64,000 nucleotides of DNA, taken from positions 40,036,588-40,100,587 of the forward strand of contig CAMZMU010000107.1 in NCBI GenBank assembly GCA_947311845.1, written 5' to 3'. The DNA comes from Poa pratensis. Lineage: Eukaryota > Streptophyta > Magnoliopsida > Poales > Poaceae. Positions 53,441-64,000 of this stretch are shown here, piece by piece. The position numbers were made by a program, and so were the translations under genes. The notes below the pieces were generated by a model. It was not told the origin of the DNA and did no database searches. It saw nothing but the letters and a program-made list of their open reading frames with translations. Numbering within the stretch: position 1 is the first letter of the stretch; each line of letters opens with the position of its first letter.

Positions 53441-56400
53441 GTGGGAAGCTTCCCCAAGGACCACTCAAGGTTGATCCAAAAGAAGCCCGCAAGACCAAGG
53501 AAGCCTTTCTTCAAGAAGGCACCAAGAATTGTGTTGGTGGCACAAGAAGAATATGCCACAAGTGATTCCGAAGATGAAGATGCACCTACTAAAGAGGTAG
53601 CCGCATTGGCTATTGTATCAACTTCATCATCTTCTCTCTTTGAATCCCCCAATGAGAACTTCTCCACCAACAACGCTCGTTGCCTCATGGCTCATGTCAC
53701 CGAGGTATCATCTCCTTCTCCCAAGACTATGCATGAAATGAGTGATCAATCTAGTCTTGTGATTAAGAAGGAACTTGTTGCTTTCGATACTTCATGACTA
53801 ACTTGCAAGGTGAAGCTAAGGAACATGTTGAGTCTCTCATGAGACAACTATGTGCGGCCGAAGAACTTCTTCAAGAAAAGAGTAAGATTGAGAGAGAGGA
53901 TTCTCTCACCATTGCCTCTTTGAATGCTTCCATAGCATCCTTGAATGCCTCTCTTGATGAAGAGAGTGAAGAAAGATGTCTCTTGAGGAAAGACTTGATT
54001 CTCTTGATGCTAAAAATGATGATATCATTAATAAAATCATTAAGGATAGAGATCATGTCTTTGCTAAATATAAAGTGCTTAAAAAGGAGAAAGTTGAACT
54101 TGGGGTTGCTAATGCTAGACTTCTTGAGGATATGGAGAAGCTTGACAAGGCTCACAAGGCCTTGGAAACGACTCACTCTTTTAGTCAAGTCTCATGAGCA
54201 ACTTCAAACTCAACTTTCTAAATCTAGCTCAACTAGCATATCTATTCTTCCTCGTGTTCATGAAAATGTTATTGAAGAAAATGCTAGTTGAAGGTGTGCC
54301 AAGGCCACTAGTGCAAGACCTCTATTCCCAAAGGTAAAGATAAGGGTATTGCTTACTTATTTGAGCAAAAACCACACAAAGGGAAGGAGGGTCTTGGTTA
54401 TGTAGCCGAGCCAAGAAGAAAGTGAGCAACAACAAGAAGATCAAGACCAAGCCCGCACAAGCCAAGACTTCCATTGCGGGTGGTAGTGCCACAAGGGGCA
54501 AGACCACTCGTAGTGACTTTGCGGGGCATAACAACCCCAACTATATTCTTTATGTTGATTATTATGGGGATGTTTATGCACAATATGTTGGTCCATATGA
54601 TGGTTACATTGATTACTCTATTTGGGTTCCTAAGACCCTTGTTGCTAACCAAAGAGGACCCATTGAGAAATGGGTACCTAAATCCAAGCAATGATTCTTG
54701 TAGGACTATGCTTCCGGTGGATCGAAATGGGTGGTTGATAGTGGATGCACTAGTCATATGACCGGAAGCAAGGAGATTATGACGGAGTTGAGACCAAATC
54801 TAAATCACTCAACCGTCTCTTATGGTGACAAGTCAAAAGCCGAGGTAAAGAGTCTGGCAAGGTGGTAGTTGCAAGGGATATCACCCTTGTAAATGTCATG
54901 CTTGTTGAGTCTCTAGGTTACAATCTTATGTCCGTTCGTGCTCTTAATAAGATGAACTTTGATGTCCATTTTACTATTGATATGGTGGTACTCTTGAGGA
55001 GCAAGACTCTAAAGGTCATGTTCGTTGGGTATGTTGAAAATGAGTTGTTTGTGGTAGACTTTTCGGGGTCTACCAACACTCAAGCAATATGCTATTCGGA
55101 AAGGCCGACGTGGGGTGGTTGTGGCATCGCCGCTTGTCCCATGTCAATATGAGAACTTTGCAAAGTCTTCACAAGGGTGGCCACATTCTTGGACTAAAAG
55201 AGAATGTTTCTTTTTCTAGAGATCGTCTTTGTAGGGCTTGTGTTGAAGGAAAGATGCATGATTCTCCCCACCCAAGCAACACCATCATCTCATCAAAGAG
55301 GATATTGGAACTTCTTCATGTTGATCTCTTTGGTGCCGTGCCGCAACCGAGTCTTGGTGGGAAGAAGTATTGTTTGGTGATTGTTGATGACTATTCAAGA
55401 TTACTTGGGTTTTCTTCTTCAAGACGAAGGATGAAACTCAACAAACCGTCATCGACTTCTCCAATGAAGTTCAACGTCAACACAATGTCCCATATTGGCC
55501 ATTAGAAGTGACAATGGCTCCGAGTTCAAGAACTACACCTTGAATGAGTTTCTTAGTGAAGAGGGAATTCGTCATCAATATTCCGCTGCGTATACCCCTC
55601 AACAAAACGGTGTAGCCGAGAGGAAGAACCGGACTCTTATGGATATGGCTAGGTCCATGTTGGCGGAGTTTAAGTCTCCACTCTTCTTGTGGGCCGAAGC
55701 CATCTCCACGGCGTGTCACTCCTCCAACCGGTTATTCTTTCGCAAAGGAAAGAAGGAAACTTCATATGAAATGCTTACCGGCAACAAGCCCAATGTCTCC
55801 TACTACCGTGTGTTTGGTTGTAAGTGTTTCTACAAAATCAAAGGTGTTCATTTATCTAAATTTGAAGCTAAAGCTTCAAAATGGTGGGAAGCTTGTCCCC
55901 AAGGACCACTCAAGGTTGATCCAAAAGAAGCCCGCAAGACCAAGAAAGCCTTTCTTCAAGAAGGCACCAAGAATGGTGTTGGTGGCACAAGAAGAATATC
56001 CCTCAAGTGATTCCGAGGATGAAGATGCACCTACTAAAGAGGTAGCCGCATTAGCTATTTATCAACTTCATCATCTTCTCTCTTTGAATCCCCCAATGAG
56101 AACGTCTCCACCAACAACGCTCGTTGCCTCATGGCTCATGTTACCGAGGTATCATCTCCTTCTCCCAAGACTATGCATGAAATGAGTGATCAATCTAGTC
56201 TTGTGATTAAGAAGGAACTTGTTGCTTTCGATACCTTCATGACTAACTTGCAAGGTGAAGCTAAGGAACATGTTGAGTCTCTCATGAGACAACTATGTGC
56301 GGCCGAAGAACTTCTTCAAGAAAAGAGTAAGATTGAGAGAGAAGATTCTCTCACCATTGCCTCTTTGAATGCTTCCATAGCATCCTTGAATTCCTCTCTT

Positions 56401-57761
56401 GATGAAGAGAGTGAAGAAAGAAGTAGTCTTGAGGAAAGACTTGATTCTCTTGATGCTAAAAATGATGATATCATTAATAAAATTATTAAGGATAGAGATC
56501 ATATCTTTGCTAAATATAAAGTGCTTAAAAGGAGAAAGTTGAACTTGGGGTTGCTAATGCTAGACTTCTTGAGGATATGGAGAAGCTTGACAAGGCTCAC
56601 AAGGCCTTGGAAACGACTCACTCTCTTCTAGTCAAGTCTCATGAGCAACTTCAAACTCAACTTTCTAAATCTAGTTCAACTAGCATATCTATTCTTCCTC
56701 GTGTTCATGAAAATGTTATTGAAGAAAATACTAGGTTGAAGGTGGATCTTGCCAAGGCCACTAGTGCCAAGACCTCTATTCCCAAAGGTAAAGATAAGGG
56801 TATTGCTTACTTATTTGAGCAAAAACCACACAAAGGGAAGGAGGGTCTTGGTTATGTAGCCCAGCCAAAGAAGAAAGTGAGCAACAACAAGAAGATCAAG
56901 ACCAAGCCCATACAAGTCAAGACTTCCATTGCGGGTGGTATTGCCACAAGGGGCAAGACCACTCGTAGTGACTTTGCGGGGCATAACAATCCCAACTACA
57001 TTATTTATGTTGATTATTATGGGGATGTTTATGCACAATATGTTGGTCCCTATTATGGTTACATTGATTACTCTATTTGGGTTCCTAAGACCCTTGTTGC
57101 TAACCAAAGAGGACCCATTGAGAAATGGGTACCTAAATCCAAACAATGATCTCTTGTAGGACTATGCTTCCGGTGGATCGAAATGGGTGGTTGATAGTGG
57201 ATGCACTAGTCATATGACCGGAAGCAAAGAGATTATGACGGAGTTGAGACCAAATCTAAATCACTCAACCGTCTCTTATGGTGACAAGTCAAAAGCCGAG
57301 GTAAAGAGTCTTGGCAAGGTGGTAGTTGCAAGGGATATCACCCTTGTAAATGTCATGCTTGTTGAGTCTCTAGGTTACAATCTTATGTCCGTTCATGCTC
57401 TCAATAATATGAACTTTGATGTCCATTTTACTATTGATATGGTGGTACTCTTGAGGAGCAAGACTCTAAAAGTCATGTTCGTTGGGTATGTTGAAAATGA
57501 GTTGTTTGTGGTAGACTTTTCGGGGTCTACCAACACTCAAGCAATATGCTTATTCGGAAAGGCCGACATGGGGTGGTTGTGGCATCGCCGCTTGTCCCAT
57601 GTCAATATGAGAACTTTGCTAAGTCTTCACAAGGGTGGCCACATTCTTGGACTAAAAGAGAATGTTTCTTTTTCTAGAGATCGTCTTTGTAGGGCTTGTG
57701 TTGAAGGAAAGATGCATGATTCTCCCCACCCAAGCAACACCATCATCTCATCAAAGAGGAT
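53435..57761. repeat. Tandem duplication of about 2443 bp in the Copia element
   Basis: The first copy is 53435-55877 and the second, incomplete, 55878-57761. Both begin AAAATGGTGGGAAGCT and carry gag C-terminus, linker coiled coil, protease and pre-integrase. The second copy is in parts less damaged (open frames 56131-56631, 56577-57149 and 57187-57762). Confidence 0.85.
54690..55875 (+). pseudogene. Copia protease and integrase fragments
   Basis: The protease segment carries 'VVDSGCTSHMTG' (the DSG active-site motif). The GAG-pre-integrase segment carries 'WLWHRRLSHVNMRTL' and 'LCRACVEGKMHDSPH'. The integrase core carries 'HVDLFGAV' and 'VDDYSR', 'SDNGSEFKN', 'AAYTPQQNGVAERKNRTL' and 'FGCKCF'. 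Frame breaks occur near 54860, 55100 and 55410. The DNA then jumps back into gag at 55878. Confidence 0.75.
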
Positions 57762-57762
57762 T
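57187..57762 (+). pseudogene. Second copy of Copia protease / pre-integrase
   Basis: An uninterrupted frame with 'VDSGCTSHMTGSKEIM', then 'LFGKADMGWLWHRRLSH' and 'LCRACVEGKMHDSPH'. It stops where the Gypsy LTR starts. It duplicates 54720-55310. Confidence 0.75.
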
Positions 57763-57893
57763 GTGGCGCCCCGACCCGACTACTATACAGTGATGCTGTG
57801 TGTCACCGGTTAAGCGATACAACCGGAGGTTACAGGTTTACCAATCCCCGGCCAAAACCTTTGGCAGGTGTTGCTCGGAATTGATCATCGGCA
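57762..57893 (-). mobile_element. Gypsy LTR fragment
   Basis: Starts TGTGGCGCCCCGACCCG on the plus strand and matches the first 130 bp or so of the full LTR at 58897. It then jumps without warning into Gypsy gag. On the minus strand this is the 3' end of an LTR whose remainder is deleted. Confidence 0.8.
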
Positions 57894-58326
57894 ACACAGC
57901 ACGGAAGGCAGTGCGGAAATCAGCCCACGTGAAGACATGGTTGGCAGGGAACAAAGCCACATGGCTCTCCCACCAACAGCCAGCAGCACCAACCAAGAGA
58001 TAGGTGGCAAAATTGACTTGTTCAGCCAATGGGACATGCAGCGCGGAGAACTTGCGCTCCAAAGCACGAAGCCAATCATCAGCTTCCAGTGGTTCCTTAG
58101 TATCAGCAAAAGTGGGTGGCTGTGAGCGCAGGAACTCGGTGAGAGTGTTGCACTCGTTCCTCCGTGCATTCTGCTGCACCAACTGCTCAAGCAAGCGCTC
58201 ATTGCGCCCACGGTTCTCCTCAATGGCCATCAAGACCTCAGCCATCGAGGGTGGTGGCGGCAGATCATCCTCATCATCATTGTGGTTACCGCGACCACCA
58301 CGGCCTCCACGGCCTCCTCGAGCCAT
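57893..58326 (-). pseudogene. Gypsy gag fragment
   Basis: The minus strand reads MARGGRGGRGGRGNHNDDED, then 'SMAEVLMAIEENRGRNE', 'PPTFADTKEPLEADDWLRAL' and 'CWWESHVA', typical of the retrotransposon gag of chromovirus-type Gypsy elements. It runs into LTR sequence at 57893 (PMINSEQHLPK is LTR-derived) because of a deletion. Confidence 0.8.
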
Positions 58327-58882
58327 TCTGGAGATTTGACAATGACACAGTTAGTATCTTTCTCCGAATGGTCGAACAATAGCATTAACGTCTACACAAG
58401 TACACAGACTAGGGACGATAATACTTTGCGAGAAGGAAAACAACAAGATAGAACTTGGGTCAAAGATCAGCATCATGTACCACTAGCGAGAGTTAAGAAA
58501 CCACAACTTAACACACTCTAGTTGGCACAATCCGGGACCTTATGTTCAAGTCCTTGGGTTAAAACCCAAAGAAAAAATCAAAAGATTAAACTCGGTAGAA
58601 ACATCTGAGTTGATTTGGGATTGCAACGCAGCGGGAGCAACGTGACACATAACACTAAAGGTCGAACCCACCCACGTTTCTAGTCATTTTGAAGTAACAG
58701 ACGAGGACTAAAACTTTTAAACTCAAATCGAGATAAGATTGCTCCAAGATTAGAGGGTAACCAGATAAGGAGTAAAAAGAATCCTAAGATGGTTTTCACA
58801 ACTCATTTTTAGGTTAAAAATATTTTCACAAACACTAGACTCAACATCGACCAGTAGAAGGGTTTTCCTACAGGCAGTACGG

Positions 58883-58893
58883 CTCTGATACCA
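58883..58893 (-). promoter_or_regulatory. Gypsy primer-binding site
   Basis: CTCTGATACCA on the plus strand is the inverse of TGGTATCAGAG. It lies three bases outside the LTR that starts at 58897. The stretch 58327-58880 is the gag leader. Confidence 0.8.
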
Positions 58894-58896
58894 ACT

Positions 58897-61800
58897 TGTG
58901 GCGCCCCGACCCGACTACTATACAGTGATGCTGTGTGTCACCGGTTAAGCGATACATCCGGAGGTTACGGGTTTACCAATCCCCGGCCAAAACCTTTGGC
59001 AGGTGTTGCTCGGAATTGATCATCGGCATCACAACACCCCGATTGATGCCTTAACACAGGCACAACTATCATAGCATAATAATAAGATCAAGACTTGTGG
59101 AACAACAGGCACATCACAGACTCTACGACACAAATCATTATAGTTCAACTCTTATAATAGAGAAAGATAGCAAATGACAACCAGAGGTCACTGACCCAAC
59201 ATTACAGCATGCGGAAGCGAATTAGGTTGTTCTAAACAACAAGAACCAAATTATGGCCTAAGAGGCCTACAGATAAACATCACAGCACCAGCTGTTCCAG
59301 GATGTCCCAAGCTGCCACCTGGGAACCCCAGACTACTCGTCGACGTCCACAAAGAACCCACCTTCGAGGTCGGTGAAGTCCTCCTCTGAAACAAAACAAA
59401 CGATGTTGAGTTCGACGAACTCGCAAGATTAAATATAGAGCATTAGCTCGATGAGGCTCTCAAAGTTATATGGCTGTTTTGCATAAAGCTGATTTTATTT
59501 ATGAAAACATAACTCAAAGGCATCGACTAATCAGAATATTTTCAAAAGAGGTAAGGAGTAACTCTTTTCTCGTGATCACCCTTTCTCAACATCAACCAAC
59601 ATCAACCATTGTACCTGTTCATCAAAGGCACCTCCCCGAATCACCCTCGAGGAAGCTCACCTTACAATCTTGAAGTGGTACCTTTAGTACCCAGTTTTTA
59701 ATCATTCCGTTAAAGTTATTCTATGATCTTATCGTCCTTTCCCAAGTCGTCTGTAACCGTGGACACGGCTTTTCGAAAAGATTTAACCCTGCAGGGGTGT
59801 ACAATGTTTGCCACGCGTACCGTCCGGCCCATTACCTACGCATTAGCTCTCTTCCTTGGAAAGCCGGCTGGGTGGGAGCGGTGTCGACTTCTCCCTCGTT
59901 AAGGACTTTCCAGGATCATCAGTGGCGGCAGGACACGAGATCACCACACCCTGCCCCACGGCCACTCATTTTCCTAACACCACCATCCTCATCCCAGTTC
60001 ATACCACCATCATCACGCACGCGCAAATGGAAGCCCGAACTAGAGGACCCTGGCTAGCCCCGCCCGAGTTATTTAGTCTATGAGGGTTCCTGCACTGCGA
60101 ATGCATAGGCCTCACGCATGGTTGCACGCTCAGTCTTGGTTCGGGAGGTAAAGAACTCGCACCTAGGCGGCGAGAACGAGACAAAGCACCACAACCACAG
60201 TGGCCTCTCATCCCCACCTTTTAGCATCTTATTACCTGTTACCACAATTTTCCACCATCATCTGAACATTTAACACCTGTTTCCAACATACACATCCATC
60301 GGACGGATAAACATGTAACTAAGCATGGCTAAGCATCAACATTGCATAGTTAAGTATCTCCGGCCAACAATACAAACCTATGGATATAGGAGGGGAAACA
60401 GGTGATGGCATCGGAATCTTAATGCAACTATGGGATACTCTAATCCAATAAAATTGACATTTGGAACCGCATGCAATATTATAGTGGAGAAAATATTTGC
60501 GGAAACATAGGATAAGATATGCTCAGAGGGGGATTACGCTTGCCTGGAGCAGCGTGCTGGTAATACGGATCCTCGGGGTATTGTGGAATAACCCCGGTTG
60601 CTTGATCTAACGGAAACAAAACAACGGAAGAAACGATTCAATCACCACACATATGTTTAACAAATGCAATGCGCAAACATATGATGATATGACACTTTGA
60701 ATGCATTAAACTTAAATATAGCAAGGTCTACCAATTTACATGAGGTACGGACTTTATTATTTAACAAGAGAGATAAATAGCTCCACATTGTTTTTAATGT
60801 TTTCCTATGCTCTAAAATGAGGTAAGCATGCATGAAATGGTGCTAGCTACTAGTTTGTCCATAACTTTGTGCCCATTTTGGTATAGCACACCATTTTGAT
60901 GATGCACCGATAAAAGTTGTTGTGTATACCTCGGAATTCCCCTTTTAAACATGCCCTTTTGGAATTCTTTTTAAACAACAACATAATTCTTACATCCTCT
61001 TCAGATTATGCCTTGGTTAAATTTATGTTTAAACAACAATGGGGAATTACTTAGCCAAATTAGAACGAAAGAATAACTTTAAACAGGAGAAAATTTTGTA
61101 CTGTGTTAACTCGGAAATTCCGATTTTCTTTAACTCGGAATATCCGATCGGCTGGCTAACTCGAAAATCGGCTAAGGACCAAGATGAAGCGCGTACAGAT
61201 ATAAATCGGAAGATCCGATGTTTGTTAAAATCGGATAATCCGATCGCTACGGGGAGTGCAAAATTCTCTAAGGACCAGACGAACTCTCGCACTGGCCTCC
61301 GTCGGATTATCCGAAGCTTCTCCGTTCGGAAAATCCGAACCAACAGAAGAGCACGGCGGCGAGCGGCAGCTCGCGTGCGACGGCGACCTACGGCTAGGGA
61401 GAGAGAGGGAGAAGAGGTTCAGAATGGCGGAGTGCTCACCCTGGACTCGCGGCTGGGCTCAGAAGGGACGGCGGTGGACGGGCTCGGCCGGAATCGCCCG
61501 GGGCGGCGGCGGCCGTGGTCGAAGAGGATGATGACGGCGCCGGCGATTTGTGACGCATCGGCTCGATTCTTTCGGTGTAGAGGAAGCAGGAGAGGCGGCG
61601 GAGCTTCCTGCGCCCTTGGTTTCGCTCGAGGAGCCTTCAATCGACGGCGGTGTGGCGGCGGAGCTCGGGCTGAGGTGCGGCCATGGCGGGGAGATAAGAG
61701 AGGAACGAGGGAGCAGGTGAGGTGGGGAATCGGTCAGCGGAGCAGTGCGGCCTCGTGGCGTGCTCTCCTATTCGAGGAAGGCAGAGCAGAGGGGGCCGGG

Positions 61801-62435
61801 GCGCGGCATGGAGCGGCGACGGCATGGCCTCGGCGCCACTGTGGCGACAGGAGGAAGAGGAGAGAGACGATCGTTTTACCGATAACCCCCTGGGAAACTT
61901 TGTTCAGCACAGTTAGGTCCTTTTCCCTTTTAAACGAAAATTAGCAGCACCTTTCCGGATTTATTTAAGGCACTAAACAATTTTCAAAAATTATGAGATA
62001 ATTTGGGTGGCCTTTTTATATCATGTGGGAGCTCCACAAAAGTTGGCGCCTCAAAATAAAATGTTTGGAACCACTTTTGTTTATTGGTTTCGTTTATGGC
62101 ATTTTGCTAACTTTCCAAATGTTGTTCCTTTATATATTTGGAGCAAGTGCAAAAATATCATTTTGGAACCTTGGAACTTCCTTGACAATTAGGATATGTC
62201 GAAGTAATTTTATTTGCAAGATTGAGTGCCTTCGTTGTTTTGAAATTTGTGGAAGCACATTTGGCAATTTGGTTTTTAAATGTTGCCAAGTCTCCACAAT
62301 TCCCTAGCAACAACCACAAATCCCTAGCACAAATCCCTAGTGACAACAACATGATGCATGATGCCATGATGCAATGAACACAAAAGTGGAAAAAATTACA
62401 CTGGTTTTTAGTTGCTCAAACTCCGGGCTGTTACA
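58897..62435 (-). mobile_element. Full-length Gypsy LTR shared by two element halves
   Basis: The plus strand reads TGTGGCGCC...GGGCTGTTACA, about 3.5 kb. One side joins a primer-binding site plus gag (left), and the other a polypurine tract plus integrase (right). It therefore serves as 5' LTR to one half and 3' LTR to the other. Interior open frames (for example 61039-61944) show no known domain. Repeats of 'AA(A/T)(A/T)TCCGA' type occur at 61120-61345. Confidence 0.8.
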
Positions 62436-62452
62436 ATTCTACCCCCCTTACA
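62436..62452 (-). promoter_or_regulatory. Polypurine tract of the Gypsy element
   Basis: The minus strand reads TAAGGGGGGTAGAAT directly before the LTR start TGTAACAGCC. This is the plus-strand primer site of reverse transcription. Confidence 0.75.
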
Positions 62453-62469
62453 GGAATCTCGTCCCGAGA

Positions 62470-64000
62470 TTCTAAGGTTGCGGAATGAAGTCGGGATACT
62501 CCTCACGAAGACTAGACTCTCTTCCCAAGTTGCTTCTTCCTCGGAATGGTGAGACCACTGAACTTTGAGGAACTTGGTAGTCTTGTTACGGGTCTTCCTT
62601 TCGCTTCATCCAGGATACGGATAGGATGCTCGCGATAAGTGAGATCTTCCTGGAGGTCCAACTCTTCATGATTGACCCCATGGATAGGATCCTTAAAACA
62701 CCGGCGAAGTTGGGAGACATGAAACACATCATGTACATTTGGGAATTTGACCGGTAACTCCAATTGATAAGAAAGATCTCCTCGCTTGGCCAGAACGGTG
62801 AAAGGGCCAACATAGCGAGGTGCCAATTTCCCTTTGATTCCGAAGCGGCGAACGCCACGAAGGGGAGAGACACGGAGATAAGCTTTATCACCAATTTCAT
62901 AGTGAATTTCCTGATGGTGCTTATCATAGTAGCTCTTTGCCTAGACTGAGCAATCTTCAGATTCTCTCTTATGATTCAACCTTCTCCTCAGCTTCATTGA
63001 TCACATCCGGACCAAAGAGTGCTCTCTCTCCGGTCTCGGACCAATTTAGAGGAGTGCGGCATTTTCTTCCATATAAGCCTCGAAGGGAGCCATGCCCAGA
63101 CTAGCTTGATAGCTATTGTTGTAGGAGAACTCCGCGAAAGGGAGATACTTTTCCCAACCCTTGCCAAAAGAGATCACACATGCCCGAAGCATGTCTTCCA
63201 ACACTTGGTTCACTCTTTCGGTCTGACCATCAGTTTGGGGATGGTAGGCGGTACTGAAGTTGAGACGGGACCCCATAGCAGTTTGGAAACTCTGCCAAAA
63301 CTTGGATACAAAGATACTTCCACGGTCCGATATGATCCTCAGAGGGACCCCATGCAATGGAACAATACGAGCCAAATAAAGTCAGCAAGTTGACTTGCCC
63401 GTATATCATCACGGACTGGTAGGAAGTGAGCAACCTTGGAAAGACGATCAATGATTACCCAATTGCATTGTTGCCCTTTTGAGATCGGGGAAACCCGGTG
63501 ATGAAGTCCATACCAATTTCATCCCATTTCCACTCGGGACTGCAATAGGGCGAGAGTGCCGGCAGGTCTTTGATGTTCAGCCTTTACCCGTCGACAGGTG
63601 TCGCATTCAGCAACATACTTGGCAATTTCTCGTTTCATCCGAGTCCACCAGAATTGTGGTCGAAGGTCTTGGTACATTTTGGTACTACCGGGATGAATAG
63701 AGAGAGGAGATTCATGAGCTTCTTGGAGGATAGCTCCCTCAATTTTGTTTCTTTGGCACTACCAAGCGGTCACCAAAATAAACAACTCCGGATTCATTGA
63801 CAGAAAACATTTGGCCTTCCGCTAGCAATGTTCTCCTTGATTTCAGAATACCCTTGTCACGAGTTTGAGCATCCTTAATCTGGTCTACAAGAGTAGATTT
63901 GATCTCCAGATTTGCAATAGCCGGAGGGAACCATTTCTAAGTTCAAACGAGAGAACTCTTCATGAAGGGCAGGTTGGGCCTTTTCAATCATCAGATTGTT
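62470..64000 (-). pseudogene. Gypsy (chromovirus-like) pol: integrase with chromodomain
   Basis: On the minus strand, from right to left: an integrase zinc-binding region ('HPGSTKMYQDLRPQFWWTR', 'CDTC') near 63690-63590; the core ('GMDFITGFPRSQKG', 'VPLRIISDRGSIFVSKFW', 'AYHPQTDGQTERVNQ', 'FAEFSYNNSYQ') at 63520-63046; the C-terminal part ('APRYVGPFTVLAKRG', 'VHDVFHVSQLRRC') at 62826-62640. A chromodomain ('FLKVQWSHHSEEEATW') is reached only after a one-base shift near 62600. The chromodomain suggests the Tekay branch. Frameshifts near 63370 and 62940 also disable it. Reverse transcriptase lies beyond the window. Confidence 0.8.

Larger units (their letters stand above)
52107..57761 (+). mobile_element. 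Copia internal region, truncated and internally duplicated
   Basis: It contains gag, protease, pre-integrase and integrase, then a direct repeat of the gag end to pre-integrase segment. It is cut at 57761 by the Gypsy sequences. Reverse transcriptase, RNase H and the 3' LTR are not present before the break. Confidence 0.8.

Noticed and set aside
61039..61944. 301-codon open frame
   Set aside because: It lies wholly inside the Gypsy LTR, its second half is GC-rich low-complexity sequence, and no domain is visible. LTRs of this size often contain chance frames.

Overview
The window is nuclear DNA from a grass, most likely a Pooideae species (wheat, oat or ryegrass relatives). The evidence is the grass-specific gene families (DUF3615 and F-box pseudogenes, a thaumatin-like array), intron-containing genes with GT/AG junctions, and a dense set of nested transposons. 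These include CACTA elements, a SIRE/Maximus-like Copia element, a chromodomain Gypsy element, Helitrons, a MULE, a LINE and a MITE. The species cannot be named from the sequence alone. Only two protein genes look intact: a thaumatin-like protein with a predicted GPI-anchor signal (27433-29156, minus) and a CC1-like companion of cellulose synthase (48882-50094, plus).

Layout. Positions 1-3500 are copy A of a segmental duplication: convergent F-box fragments, an internally deleted thaumatin gene and the 5' end of an AIPP1/EDM3-like RRM gene. Positions 3516-25935 hold a DUF3615 pseudogene split by a composite CACTA element of about 20 kb (3700-23867). That CACTA contains a solo LTR (4317-6836), a LINE and a Helitron end (about 7910-13637), ORF1 with a Ulp1-type tail, a divergent accessory ORF broken by a second solo LTR (17657-19163), and a TNP2 gene lacking its catalytic domain. 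Positions 25936-34330 hold the intact thaumatin-like gene and copy B of the duplication, whose RRM gene keeps its body but has a one-base frameshift. Then come a Pack-MULE-like element (34509-35384), three Helitrons joined head to tail (35603-40043), a second CACTA with perfect ends (40710-47418), the CC1-like gene, a Copia element with an internal tandem duplication (51053-57761), and a Gypsy complex on the minus strand built around one shared LTR (57762 to the window end).

How the parts relate. The thaumatin, F-box and RRM units recur in the same order in copies A and B, so the locus grew by duplication and then decayed by deletion. Both CACTA elements carry, head to head with their ORF1/TNP1 gene, an extra ORF encoding a protein with a GWxL...(I/V)PVPxVP motif. 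A third fragment with the same C-terminal motif lies at 50873-51052. This repeated divergent gene pair is the best candidate here for an under-described system: a CACTA accessory gene. Five insertions are framed by exact target-site duplications that can be read directly: AATAT, CTGGT, AATGTTAAT, ATG and TAA.
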